A stretch of DNA of 32,691 bases from Sulfurimonas sp. (GCA_027082875.1 JALWTK010000004.1:1-32691), one strand, 5' to 3'; numbered from the stretch's first letter, positions 1 to 8,366 are shown. Notes: a model not told the origin generated them from the letters alone. Program-made: numbers and translations.

Positions 1-2
1 TC

Positions 3-926
3 TTAGACATACTCTTTGCTCTTTTTGCAAGTGTGGCGTTTGTGATAAGCCTGAAAATAGTCAAAGATTACGATGTAAACGCCACGACAGCCTTACAGTA
101 TGAGTTAGAGAAGAAGAGTTATCTCGCAGCGACTATTATCAAGTATCTTTTCTTCATAAAAGTACCTTTTTTTCTCTTCTTTATTTTTACCTTAGATAGT
201 ATCTCTTTTATTCTTCCAGGGGCGATGTGTGGGGCAGGGGTGGTAAACGCCAGTAGCGAGGCCACTCCTTTACTCTTTTTAAAGCTTTTAAATATCTATC
301 TTTTTGCTTACTGGATAGTTTTAGATAAAGAGGATATGAGCATAGAGTCTCAGCCCTACATGAAGCGAAAATTTCTACTCTATCTGCTTTTCTATGTATT
401 ACTTATAGTGGAAATAGCCTTAGAGTTTAGTATGTTTTTAAATATAGATATTACAAGTGTAGTAGACTGTTGTGGAGCGATATTTTCTCATAGTGATGGA
501 TCTTATATGGCACTTGTTTTAGGACTTCCTCATTCTCTTATAGTCTCTTTTTTCTATGGAAATTATTTTTTCCTACTTTTCTCATATTTTTTGAACAGTC
601 GTTATATTTTTGCATTTTTCACTCTTATTTTTATTCCTCTCGCTCTTGTCTCTCTTATAGTATTTTTTGGGACATATATTTATGAGTTACCAACGCATCA
701 CTGCCCATTCTGTCTACTACAACGCGACTATAACTATGTAGGTTACTTTCTTTATGCTTCACTATTTTTAGGAACATTTAATGGTATTGTCATTGGTATG
801 CATCATTTTAGCCAAGAGATACAGAAGAAAAAAATGAATACAGCACTTTTTTTTATAAGTATATATCTTTTTATCGTAAGTATGTATGTTGTAAGTTTTT
901 ATTATAGAAATGCAGTTTTACTATAA
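3..926 (+). CDS. Polytopic membrane protein with CPFC motif (5' partial)
   Basis: Not recognised as a named family. The frame is open back to base 3 with no stop, so the gene probably begins outside the window; an internal GTG at 33 is a possible but unsupported start. About eight hydrophobic helices are visible, with short polar loops. Cysteines sit in three places (numbered from the GTG): C66 in an MCGAG motif, C146-C147 in DCCG, and C224-C227 in HHCPFCLLQR. The last string resembles the CxxC-xxQR active site of DsbB-type quinone-linked thiol oxidases, so a thiol-redox or metal-handling role in the inner membrane is possible, but the overall helix count is larger than DsbB. It lies 75 bases upstream of the VWA cluster on the same strand, and an AT-rich inverted repeat overlaps its stop. 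Membership in the downstream cluster is uncertain. Confidence 0.7.
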   Translation, partial: LDILFALFASVAFVISLKIVKDYDVNATTALQYELEKKSYLAATIIKYLFFIKVPFFLFFIFTLDSISFILPGAMCGAGVVNASSEATPLLFLKLLNIYLFAYWIVLDKEDMSIESQPYMKRKFLLYLLFYVLLIVEIALEFSMFLNIDITSVVDCCGAIFSHSDGSYMALVLGLPHSLIVSFFYGNYFFLLFSYFLNSRYIFAFFTLIFIPLALVSLIVFFGTYIYELPTHHCPFCLLQRDYNYVGYFLYASLFLGTFNGIVIGMHHFSQEIQKKKMNTALFFISIYLFIVSMYVVSFYYRNAVLL

Positions 927-937
927 AAATTTATAGT
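920..937 (+). terminator. AT-rich inverted repeat at the end of the first gene
   Basis: ACTATAAA and TTTATAGT are perfect 8-base arms around a 2-base spacer, overlapping the stop codon of the CPFC membrane protein. There is no GC content and no T tract after it, so it is at best a weak terminator. The second arm contains TATAGT, which could instead act as a -10 element for the downstream cluster. Confidence 0.25.
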
Positions 938-1001
938 ATATAGAAGATTAAGTGAAAAAATTGTATTATTCATTAACAAAAAAAGATAAAAGAGATTATT
1001 A

Positions 1002-1748
1002 TTGATAAAACTACTTTCTAAACTATTTGCTTTCTTCATTGCTTTTATCAATATATTTTTTTTCTATCTGTGGAGTGCTGTCTTTTACATAAGCACTGCA
1101 ATTTCACAAATTTTTACTTATATTCCAATCCTCTCATTTATCGGTTCACTTTTTAGTTTTCTTGGAACTATTCTTGGAACTCTTGTTTTATGGGTTTGGC
1201 TTGGAATGGATTATCTTATCATGTTTCTAAGGGAGTTAGTTATGCCTCTACTTGTGAGCTTTTTTAGTTACTTTAAAGGAGTGTTTCTTTGGATATGGGA
1301 GAAGATACTCTGGTTTATTCACCTTTTCATTCCACAGTGTAAGCCTAGTGAGGAGTGGTGTCTTAAGTTTGATAAATCAATGAGCTACGGTATAGCACTT
1401 TTAGATCCTAAGTCACAACTTATACAAAACCGTCTTTATGAGAAAAGTATTCAAGAATATTTCCAAGAGAAACTTCGACAACTCTACTCAAAAGAGAAAG
1501 TTGATCTTGTAAAAATGTACAATAAAGCTCGTAAAAGTAAACGCAATAGCGATATGCTCTCGTATAATAGAGTACTCAATACGATGCAAGTAGCAGAACT
1601 TAATATTGTCAATAACTACAATATGTCTATTAATCAGCATCGTTTGTTACTTCTGCGTAGAAGCGATGGAATGGTGTTTGACCCAGTTGGGGAACTCCAA
1701 ACTCAAGCACTGCACTTAGCAGTAGTAAGTGATAAGGTGGTCATATAG
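1002..1748 (+). CDS. Small membrane protein heading a VWA-type gene cluster
   Basis: Unrecognised 248-residue protein. The start is TTG, chosen because an AGAG ribosome-binding element (991-994) stands about 7 bases upstream and no better start exists. Residues 8-110 are strongly hydrophobic and aromatic, enough for about four membrane helices (roughly 8-32, 40-67, 70-90, 92-111). A cysteine pair, C113 and C120, follows the last helix. Residues 125-248 are soluble and helical. The stretch around 150-220 has the same two-helix form (A-R..., then E-L-x-I-x-N-x-Y) seen repeatedly in the 867-residue protein two genes downstream, suggesting common ancestry or a common binding mode. Its stop codon abuts the ATG of the next gene with no gap, so the two are probably co-translated. 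Likely an inner-membrane anchor for the cluster; this is inference. Confidence 0.75.
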   Translation: MIKLLSKLFAFFIAFINIFFFYLWSAVFYISTAISQIFTYIPILSFIGSLFSFLGTILGTLVLWVWLGMDYLIMFLRELVMPLLVSFFSYFKGVFLWIWEKILWFIHLFIPQCKPSEEWCLKFDKSMSYGIALLDPKSQLIQNRLYEKSIQEYFQEKLRQLYSKEKVDLVKMYNKARKSKRNSDMLSYNRVLNTMQVAELNIVNNYNMSINQHRLLLLRRSDGMVFDPVGELQTQALHLAVVSDKVVI

Positions 1749-2879
1749 ATGAACTTTGTACTCTTTGATTTAGAAGGTTTTTTAGAGAAGAAAAAAGAGA
1801 TCAACACTCTTGGAAAGCCTGACTTAAAAAAAGCCTATGCTAATGGACTTAAAGACCAAGTACATCTGCAGAAGTATAAAGGCTATACTCATTATGAAAA
1901 GCTTTTGAGAAACTACTTTCAACTTAAGGTGAATTCTAACCGTTTAGAGTTTGAAGATGGCATTCTAAAGCAGACTAATGAGCAGTCTAAGTTTGAAGTT
2001 ATTAAGAGGGCCAGCGATAAAGAGATAGAGATATATGAAGAGTATCTCTCTTATGTCCAAGAGTATAAACGTGGGCTTTCACGAGATGAACCAACAACAC
2101 TTGCATCTTATGGAAAAATTAGTAAAGCTAGAGAAGTAAAGACAGAACTTATTTTCTGTTTTGATGCCTCTTTTGGTATGTACCATCTCTCATTTTTTCA
2201 AACGATAAGTAAGTTCATAGATCTTTTAAACGCAGTAGAACTTGAACAGACTGATGTAGCTATCATCTCTTATGGTTATGGAACAACAATGGTCAGTAAG
2301 TTCTCTGCAAGTAAGGCAAAACTTCTCTTTAAGACAGCACTGATGTTACCTGCTAGTGGCATTAGTCTTATCTACGATAACTATAAACTTTCTCTAGTCT
2401 CAGATAATGACTTAGACTTTGCACTCAATAAAGCAAGAGCACTATTTTTTAGTTCTCTCAATGCTGCAAAGAAGATAAATAGACAAGTTGTAGTACTCAG
2501 TGATGGAAACCTTTCTGGTGTTGTTGGTCCTGACTCTAAGGTTTATGATATAGATAAGAAACTGAGAAAAGATGAAGCACTAAAGAGAGTGATCTCGCAA
2601 AAAAATGCACTGCTTGAAAGTGGAGTAAAGATTAGTTCTATTTCTCTTAAAGATGGAAGTAATGTAATAGAAGAACTCTCCAAAATACTTTTTTGGGAAG
2701 AGAGTGTTGTCAAGTTAAATCTTGGCAACAATGCATTAGAAAAAGAAGAAAAAATTAAAAATAAAAGCTTAGTAGATTTAGAAGCACATAAAGAGAAACT
2801 TTTAGGGGTGATGAAATTGAATTTATATTACACACAACAAGAAAAATTAAGAAAGGATACAAATGTTTTCATGGTTTAA
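1749..2879 (+). CDS. Cytoplasmic VWA-like protein with degenerate MIDAS
   Basis: A 376-residue protein without signal peptide or membrane helix. Residues about 133-318 have the alternating strand/helix pattern of a von Willebrand factor A domain: the first strand LIFCFDASFG carries D139-x-S141-x-G143 where the metal-binding MIDAS should read DxSxS, and the fourth strand VVVLSDGN supplies the distal aspartate D252. The third MIDAS residue is therefore glycine, so metal binding is doubtful. Residues 1-130 are helical and charged and match nothing I know; residues 330-376 are a basic/acidic helical tail. The gene starts immediately after the preceding stop and overlaps the next gene by 17 bases, so it belongs to one operon. 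VWA domains normally mediate protein-protein contacts, and a scaffold or adaptor role is likely. Confidence 0.75.
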   Translation: MNFVLFDLEGFLEKKKEINTLGKPDLKKAYANGLKDQVHLQKYKGYTHYEKLLRNYFQLKVNSNRLEFEDGILKQTNEQSKFEVIKRASDKEIEIYEEYLSYVQEYKRGLSRDEPTTLASYGKISKAREVKTELIFCFDASFGMYHLSFFQTISKFIDLLNAVELEQTDVAIISYGYGTTMVSKFSASKAKLLFKTALMLPASGISLIYDNYKLSLVSDNDLDFALNKARALFFSSLNAAKKINRQVVVLSDGNLSGVVGPDSKVYDIDKKLRKDEALKRVISQKNALLESGVKISSISLKDGSNVIEELSKILFWEESVVKLNLGNNALEKEEKIKNKSLVDLEAHKEKLLGVMKLNLYYTQQEKLRKDTNVFMV

Positions 2880-5466
2880 AAATGTATTTACAGGGAAGAG
2901 TTATCTAAATAGCTCGTATATAAATAAAGTAGCAAAAGCAGATGCAGAAGAGGGACTCATCTTAGATAAGGATGTGCCTTCAGTTTATGAGCAAAGAGTG
3001 ATAAATAACTTTCAGTTGGACTTAACGGAGCATGCCGCAGAAAAGTCAGCTGATTTTTATGCACTTTTAGAGAGTGGTGATGAGACGAAGATCGTCAACT
3101 TCATAGATAAAGCCTGGCAAGAAGAAGTTGCTATTTTAAATGAAGCACAAGAGACAAGCAATAAGTACAGAAAAGTACACTTTAAAATCCTTAGAAATGA
3201 AAAAAATCCTGCAATTACTCTTGATGTAAATGAGTTTCTAACTTATAGTTATGATCTTCCAAAAGGAATTAAAACACTTCTTGATTATAAAGCAGTATTG
3301 CAGGCTAGAGATGATGCAAAGGCCCTTAAAAATAAAATAGAAACTCTTCAAAGTTCAGGTGAGACTTTTTTAGAAAAAACACTGAAAGTTGTACAGATAA
3401 AAGTGATAGAAAACTATGAAGCATCTCAAAAAGTACCAACTATCATTCAGGACTATTTAGATGATAAAATAGAAAAACCAGCACTACAAAATGAGCTCAA
3501 AGAACTCAAAGCAAAAGAGCAAAAAATACTGCATGAGCTTTATAACTCATTTTACATGTACAAAAATACACTTTTACAACTTTTAGAAGAGGAGACAAAT
3601 AGTGATGAACTTATAAAGATAGAGACACTACGTAAAAGAGTTCGTCTCTACTATGATGTGCCACTTGATTTAGAGAGTATTGAAGAGTATAGTGTTATTG
3701 AAAGAGCACAAAATGATGTATATGAAGGTTTAAAGGCTTATGGGGAGCAGGGAACATTCTCTCCATATGAGTACTATTTAAGAGATGTACATCAAGAAAA
3801 AATTGAGAACTATTATGAGACACATGGTTTACAGTTTAGACATATGCAAGATGAAGATCAGATCTTAAATGATTTAGATAAGCCTACAGATATAAAACGC
3901 AACTATCATAATCCACTTATTGTACAACGAGGAATAAGTTTTGAGAATCGTTTAGAGGCAAACTTTATTAAGCTTATAAATCTTTACAGAATGGAATATA
4001 TGCGTTTGCATAATCTTCAAGATCAAGAGAATCTAAGTGCTCAAAAACTTCCATTGATGCTTACTCTACGTTACTACTTTAGAAATATAGAAGATGAAAC
4101 ACTAAGTATAGAAGTAGTCAAAAGTGCAGCTACAACAGATGCTTCAATAGATAACAATACACTAGATACAGCAACACCATTTATGTATAGTATGCAAAAA
4201 AAGCATCAGAAACTTTTAGATACTAATAGTGCAGATTATGAACAAGCATGTGAAAATCTACTCAATGATAGCAGTACAGGGGAGACGGAACAGGCACTTT
4301 TTTCAACTCACTTAGAGCAAGAAAATATTATTTTAAATCAGTATCATGAATTTCAACTAACATATATTCGTGAATTTATGAACCATAAGTATCTGCAAGA
4401 TGAAGAAAAAATAGTGATAGATCTTAATGAGGACTCTGTAGAGTCATTAGTTCCAGAGTTAAGTCTCTACTTTGATAACCTAAGTTCTTCACTAGAGATG
4501 TTAACTGATGAAAAGATTCAAGAACTTGCAACTGAGGATGCAGCAAAACGAGTAGCACAAAAGCGCTATCCTGATTTTTCTTATAGTGAACGCCAAATTC
4601 GTAATGAATTTATGTACTATCTTGAAGATCAAAAAAAGAGAACAGCACCTGAAGGCTTATCAGCACTAGTTAAGTCCATAACGGCAAAGTACAATATAAA
4701 GATTGACATTTATCGTACTACTTACCTTGGCCAAACGGTCGATGAAGAGTATGAAGGAAAACTCTTTATTTTTGGATATTTACCGTTAACTGGAGAGGAG
4801 ATTGTTGAGCGTGCTATTATTGATGTGAAAAACCGTATAGAGTCTTGTGTATATATTCAAGACTTGATTCATAAATACAAAATTGTTTTAGAAAAAAACT
4901 ATCAAAAGTATTTACTCACAGTTGGTACGGCAGTTGATATAGCTACTGGTGTAAATATAGATGATGGAAACAGTGATACATACAAAGAGTACTCTTTAAA
5001 AGAACAAGAAACAGTAATGTTGATGAGAATGGAAATACAAGAGTATCAAAATAAATATACACTTTTTGAAAAGAGCTATAATTCTGAGTATACTAAGCCA
5101 ACAAATGCAGAATGCTCTACTTATATAGAACTTTATTTCGATAATGAAATTACAAATGAGAAGACTGCACAGCAAGCAATGAGAGATCTAGAAAGAGGTG
5201 TTGTAAAAGCACCAACACCGTACCAGCATATGATAACAGCATACTATCAGTTGAAAATGCACAAGTTAAAGAAATCTTATCTGAATCAAATTAAAGATGC
5301 ACAAAGAAACTATATCTCAACTGGGGATGGAACAAAGATGGGTGATCTTCGCTCTATGGAGTCACTTGAAATAGAGCAAATAAAGAATAAATACAAGTTA
5401 ATGATGCAACACTATTTAAGTTACAATACCGGTATTATATCTGATACAATAACAGAATTAGTGTAG
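2863..5466 (+). CDS. Large soluble repeat protein of unknown function
   Basis: 867 residues, no signal peptide, no membrane helix, no recognised domain. The start ATG has a good AAGGA-type site 10 bases upstream, inside the previous gene. By eye the chain is about seven degenerate units of 115-145 residues. Each has a helix ending in a small polar turn (often SGD/TGE), a second helix with an E/Q-rich start and I-L-x-x-Y core (near residues 86, 219, 365, 485, 600, 714 and 836), and about 40-50 residues later an aromatic strand-like motif (YSYDLP at 128, LYYDVPL at 262, RYYF at 403, LYFDN at 535, FGYLP at 637, LYFDN at 757). The last unit is cut short by the C-terminus. This architecture suits an elongated scaffold. 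It lies between the two VWA genes and ends 13 bases before the next membrane protein gene. Confidence 0.75.
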   Translation: MFSWFKNVFTGKSYLNSSYINKVAKADAEEGLILDKDVPSVYEQRVINNFQLDLTEHAAEKSADFYALLESGDETKIVNFIDKAWQEEVAILNEAQETSNKYRKVHFKILRNEKNPAITLDVNEFLTYSYDLPKGIKTLLDYKAVLQARDDAKALKNKIETLQSSGETFLEKTLKVVQIKVIENYEASQKVPTIIQDYLDDKIEKPALQNELKELKAKEQKILHELYNSFYMYKNTLLQLLEEETNSDELIKIETLRKRVRLYYDVPLDLESIEEYSVIERAQNDVYEGLKAYGEQGTFSPYEYYLRDVHQEKIENYYETHGLQFRHMQDEDQILNDLDKPTDIKRNYHNPLIVQRGISFENRLEANFIKLINLYRMEYMRLHNLQDQENLSAQKLPLMLTLRYYFRNIEDETLSIEVVKSAATTDASIDNNTLDTATPFMYSMQKKHQKLLDTNSADYEQACENLLNDSSTGETEQALFSTHLEQENIILNQYHEFQLTYIREFMNHKYLQDEEKIVIDLNEDSVESLVPELSLYFDNLSSSLEMLTDEKIQELATEDAAKRVAQKRYPDFSYSERQIRNEFMYYLEDQKKRTAPEGLSALVKSITAKYNIKIDIYRTTYLGQTVDEEYEGKLFIFGYLPLTGEEIVERAIIDVKNRIESCVYIQDLIHKYKIVLEKNYQKYLLTVGTAVDIATGVNIDDGNSDTYKEYSLKEQETVMLMRMEIQEYQNKYTLFEKSYNSEYTKPTNAECSTYIELYFDNEITNEKTAQQAMRDLERGVVKAPTPYQHMITAYYQLKMHKLKKSYLNQIKDAQRNYISTGDGTKMGDLRSMESLEIEQIKNKYKLMMQHYLSYNTGIISDTITELV

Positions 5467-5479
5467 AGGGGAGAGAAGA

Positions 5480-7126
5480 ATGAGTTTTTATAATGAATTA
5501 GATTCACTAGTTGAAAAAGCAAAGCAAAATGGTGCATTTACTGGACGTTCAGTAAGAGAAGGTGGTGGTCGCGAGCCTGATAATAATAAATTAAAAAATT
5601 ATACATACCAGCTTGCATCTACATTTGCAAATAAGTTTTATGCATTAATTGGAACGGACTATAAAAAGTTACAAGACCAAGAAACACAAATAACAGTAGC
5701 TAAAAGTGATTTAGATAACTGTGCAAAAGAATATTGTGTTGCTAAAGAAACAAAGAAAGAAGAACAAAACTCTTTAATTAAAAGTATTGATGATCTCAAA
5801 GAAAGAAAGGTCGATCTTTTAAAAAAAATTAATGCTGATGTGCAGAGTAAAAATGATATTGAAACAAAATACTTAAAAGAAGAGACTGAGGGTGATTTAA
5901 AACAGATACCTATGTGGATATTTGTTGTTATTATGACTATTGTTGGACTTGCTGAAATGGTTATCTATCAAAGTGTCTTTTTATCTCAAGAGATTGGAAT
6001 TATCGCTGAGATGGAAGAGAATCAAATTGCACACTTAGAGATAATGGCCTTTGTTATGGGCATTGGATTTATTGTGATGATTACATGGCTTGCTCATGAG
6101 GCTGGAAAAAGGATCCGTCATATTGAAGGAACGGATAGCAAAAATCGTCCTGCACAATGGTTAAAAGTTTTTCTTATCATTGCGATTGTTATGTCTGCTA
6201 TCTTTTCAACTGTAAAGATGCGTTCTGATATGCATAAGTCAAGTGAACTGAATGCTAAACTTACTACGATTGTTGATGCAGAAGAAGATGATGGAGATGA
6301 AGCCTTTCTAGATGCAGAAGATGATACAGGTAGTGATGATGGACTAGATACAGAAGATGAGGATGAAGAGTTAGATGATGAAGCCGATGCAAAGGTAGCA
6401 ACTCCTGTGATTTCAGAAAAAGAGAAGTTAGAAAAAGCTATTATTGCTATTAAAGCTAATGGTGCATGGTACTTTATGGCTATTAACTTCTTTATCTTTA
6501 TGGGTGGTGTCATGTTGGCATATCACACACATACCTCAAGTGTACGTTATGAGCAACTTCTTGGACTGATAGAGAAGCAACGGAAGAAACTTAAAGAACT
6601 GGATGAAGAACATTTTAAGATGTTAGATCATCTTAAAAATGACACTGAAAGTGTTGCTCAAATTGTTAAGCCTTGGTATAAAAAACTTTTTAGTAAAAAA
6701 AGTGATATGAAGGTTAGAGAAAATAATAAACTAAAAATTACTCAAGAGAGGTTTATGCAAGCACTTACTAAATATATCACTTTAGTAAATGAGTATGACA
6801 CACTAAGAGAAGAGATACATTCAAAAGCAGATGCAACAGTTAGTGCTTATATAAATGCGATACGAAGTTATGTTGATGCACTGAGTGATTATGTTGAAAT
6901 CTCATTTGATACTAATCTTTATAGTGATGTCGAATTAGAGTCTATTATTAAGAAACGTACTAAACTTGCGAAGTATTTAGAACTGCGTCAGGAGAATGAA
7001 CAAGAGTTAGTACATATCAATAGTATTGAAGAGGTTATTTCTAAAGTAGATTGTACCAATGGTGATATGCAAAGTTATTTTGAAGCTTTTAGAGCAGTAG
7101 AAATACCAAAAAAAGAGGAGATGTAA
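5480..7126 (+). CDS. Four-helix membrane protein with acidic periplasmic loop and coiled coils
   Basis: 548 residues, preceded by a GAGAGAAG ribosome-binding site. Order: soluble N-terminus with a basic glycine-rich patch, a coiled coil (about 62-135), three membrane helices (about 144-168, 187-205, 227-245), a loop of about 80 residues, a fourth helix (329-348) and a cytoplasmic helical tail with coiled-coil character (355-548). Positive residues between helices 2 and 3 place that loop and both termini inside, so the 246-328 loop should be periplasmic. Residues 266-301 of that loop are three acidic 12-residue repeats. The loop could bind divalent cations or a basic partner, and the next gene encodes a lysine-rich secreted VWA protein, an attractive partner. 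The helix plan does not match MotA/TolQ/ExbB convincingly. Family not recognised. Confidence 0.75.
   Translation: MSFYNELDSLVEKAKQNGAFTGRSVREGGGREPDNNKLKNYTYQLASTFANKFYALIGTDYKKLQDQETQITVAKSDLDNCAKEYCVAKETKKEEQNSLIKSIDDLKERKVDLLKKINADVQSKNDIETKYLKEETEGDLKQIPMWIFVVIMTIVGLAEMVIYQSVFLSQEIGIIAEMEENQIAHLEIMAFVMGIGFIVMITWLAHEAGKRIRHIEGTDSKNRPAQWLKVFLIIAIVMSAIFSTVKMRSDMHKSSELNAKLTTIVDAEEDDGDEAFLDAEDDTGSDDGLDTEDEDEELDDEADAKVATPVISEKEKLEKAIIAIKANGAWYFMAINFFIFMGGVMLAYHTHTSSVRYEQLLGLIEKQRKKLKELDEEHFKMLDHLKNDTESVAQIVKPWYKKLFSKKSDMKVRENNKLKITQERFMQALTKYITLVNEYDTLREEIHSKADATVSAYINAIRSYVDALSDYVEISFDTNLYSDVELESIIKKRTKLAKYLELRQENEQELVHINSIEEVISKVDCTNGDMQSYFEAFRAVEIPKKEEM
6275..6382 (+). repeat. Three tandem 36-bp repeats encoding acidic 12-mers
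   Basis: Three adjacent 36-base units, starting GATGCAGAAG, GATGCAGAAG and GATACAGAAG, encode DAEEDDGDEAFL, DAEDDTGSDDGL and DTEDEDEELDDE in the predicted periplasmic loop of the four-helix membrane protein. Units one and two are the most alike; the third has diverged. The pattern suggests local duplication in frame. On the opposite strand it yields a spurious serine-rich open frame. Confidence 0.75.
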
Positions 7127-7128
7127 TA

Positions 7129-8361
7129 ATGAAGAAAATATTAGTTACCTTACTAGGCTTGAGTATATTTGCCACATCTATATTTGCAGCAAAAGAGGTT
7201 TTTATACTTGTTGATTCAAGTACAAAGCTTAATACGAAAAATACACAAAAAAGTATTTCAAAGATTTTAGGTTTTAATAAAAAGAAGAAAAAGAAAAACT
7301 TTTTGGAGTATGGTGATAGTGTTTCTCTTTTTGTTATGGGTGCTAGTGCTGAAGACTTACAAACAAAATACTTTGATGATTTTGAATTAGAACAGAGTAA
7401 AAAGTCTCGTAAAAATCTTAAAAAAAGAAAAAAAGCAACCTATAAACTTATCAAAAAACTTTCTGGCAAAAACATTGCAAAGGTAATTAAAATTCCATCA
7501 AGTGATGTTGTGTTCTGTATGGACAACTCAGGAAGTATGTATGGAAATAATGGCTCTAACTATGAGATAGCACAAGATATAGCACAGAATCTTGTGAACT
7601 CAATTCGTACCAATAATACAAAGGTAGCACTTGTTACATTTGGTAAATCATCTAAGACAGTTCAAAGGTTAACCTCAAGTAAAAAGAAGTTAAATAAAGC
7701 TTTTAAAAGTATTGTAAATAAGGATGAAAACACAAATGTAACAGCTGGTATTAACACATCATGTAACATCTTAAAAAATTCAAATGCAGATATAAAAAAG
7801 ATTATATTACTTAGTGATGGTGCACCCTATCCAAAAGCTCCAAGTAGCTCTATATCAGCTGCCTCTCAGTGTAAAAAAGCAGGTGTAGAGATAGTTACAG
7901 TTGCTTTACCTGGTGCAAAGATCAAATACCTAGATAAACTCTCAAGTAAAAACTATACAATAAATGCAAGCAATATAGATCTAAATGTCATGATGCACTC
8001 TTTACAGGGTCTTCCTTCTCCTATCATTGAGTCTCTTTACTACATGGCAGACTCTTTTCATGATTATGATGAGCGGGTTATTGTAATGTTCTCTTCTATG
8101 ATGCAAAAGACAGAGCAGTATAACTTTTATACACAAAGAAGTTTACGAAATAAAAAGACAATAGATAAGTTTATCAACTCTTTAAAAGTAGATAAGCAAC
8201 TGCCAAATCTTAAAAATACGAAAGTATATGTACAGGGCTTAAGTAAGTCTGTAGGACCTGAAAAAAATAGTGAACTTGAAGCATTCTGGAAAGCTTATTT
8301 TCAAGCATGTGGAGCTGAAGTAAAGTCCTGGCAACCTAATGGGATAAATCTTAAGAAGTAG
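7129..8361 (+). CDS. Secreted VWA-domain protein with nested domain layout
   Basis: 410 residues with a Sec signal peptide (basic start, hydrophobic 4-19, cleavage near residue 20-21), so exported to the periplasm. Residues about 125-288 are a standard VWA domain with an intact MIDAS: D132-N-S134-G-S136, T205 in NVTAG, and D230 in ILLSDG. The flanks look like two halves of another domain. Residues 22-112 start with a strand, VFILVDSSTKL, and contain YGDSVSLFVMG; residues 295-410 contain SPIIESLYYMAD and VIVMFSSMMQ. This matches my memory of bacterial proteins with a LVDxTTPL start and an SPIIEAL...LISDMLQNS second half, into which this VWA seems inserted. The basic KKKKKK run at 51-56 lies in the first half. 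It starts 2 bases after the previous stop and ends the operon, 5 bases before the convergent J-domain gene. Confidence 0.8.
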   Translation: MKKILVTLLGLSIFATSIFAAKEVFILVDSSTKLNTKNTQKSISKILGFNKKKKKKNFLEYGDSVSLFVMGASAEDLQTKYFDDFELEQSKKSRKNLKKRKKATYKLIKKLSGKNIAKVIKIPSSDVVFCMDNSGSMYGNNGSNYEIAQDIAQNLVNSIRTNNTKVALVTFGKSSKTVQRLTSSKKKLNKAFKSIVNKDENTNVTAGINTSCNILKNSNADIKKIILLSDGAPYPKAPSSSISAASQCKKAGVEIVTVALPGAKIKYLDKLSSKNYTINASNIDLNVMMHSLQGLPSPIIESLYYMADSFHDYDERVIVMFSSMMQKTEQYNFYTQRSLRNKKTIDKFINSLKVDKQLPNLKNTKVYVQGLSKSVGPEKNSELEAFWKAYFQACGAEVKSWQPNGINLKK

Positions 8362-8366
8362 AGGAT

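Noticed and set aside
6118..6513. Serine-rich open frame on the minus strand
   Set aside because: It is the antisense of the acidic GAT/GAA repeats; poly-serine content comes from that composition, and it lacks a ribosome-binding site.
1002..8361. Known phage-defence or tellurium-resistance VWA systems
   Set aside because: No nuclease, ATPase, TerD-like or proton-channel protein is seen in the cluster, so no known system can be named.
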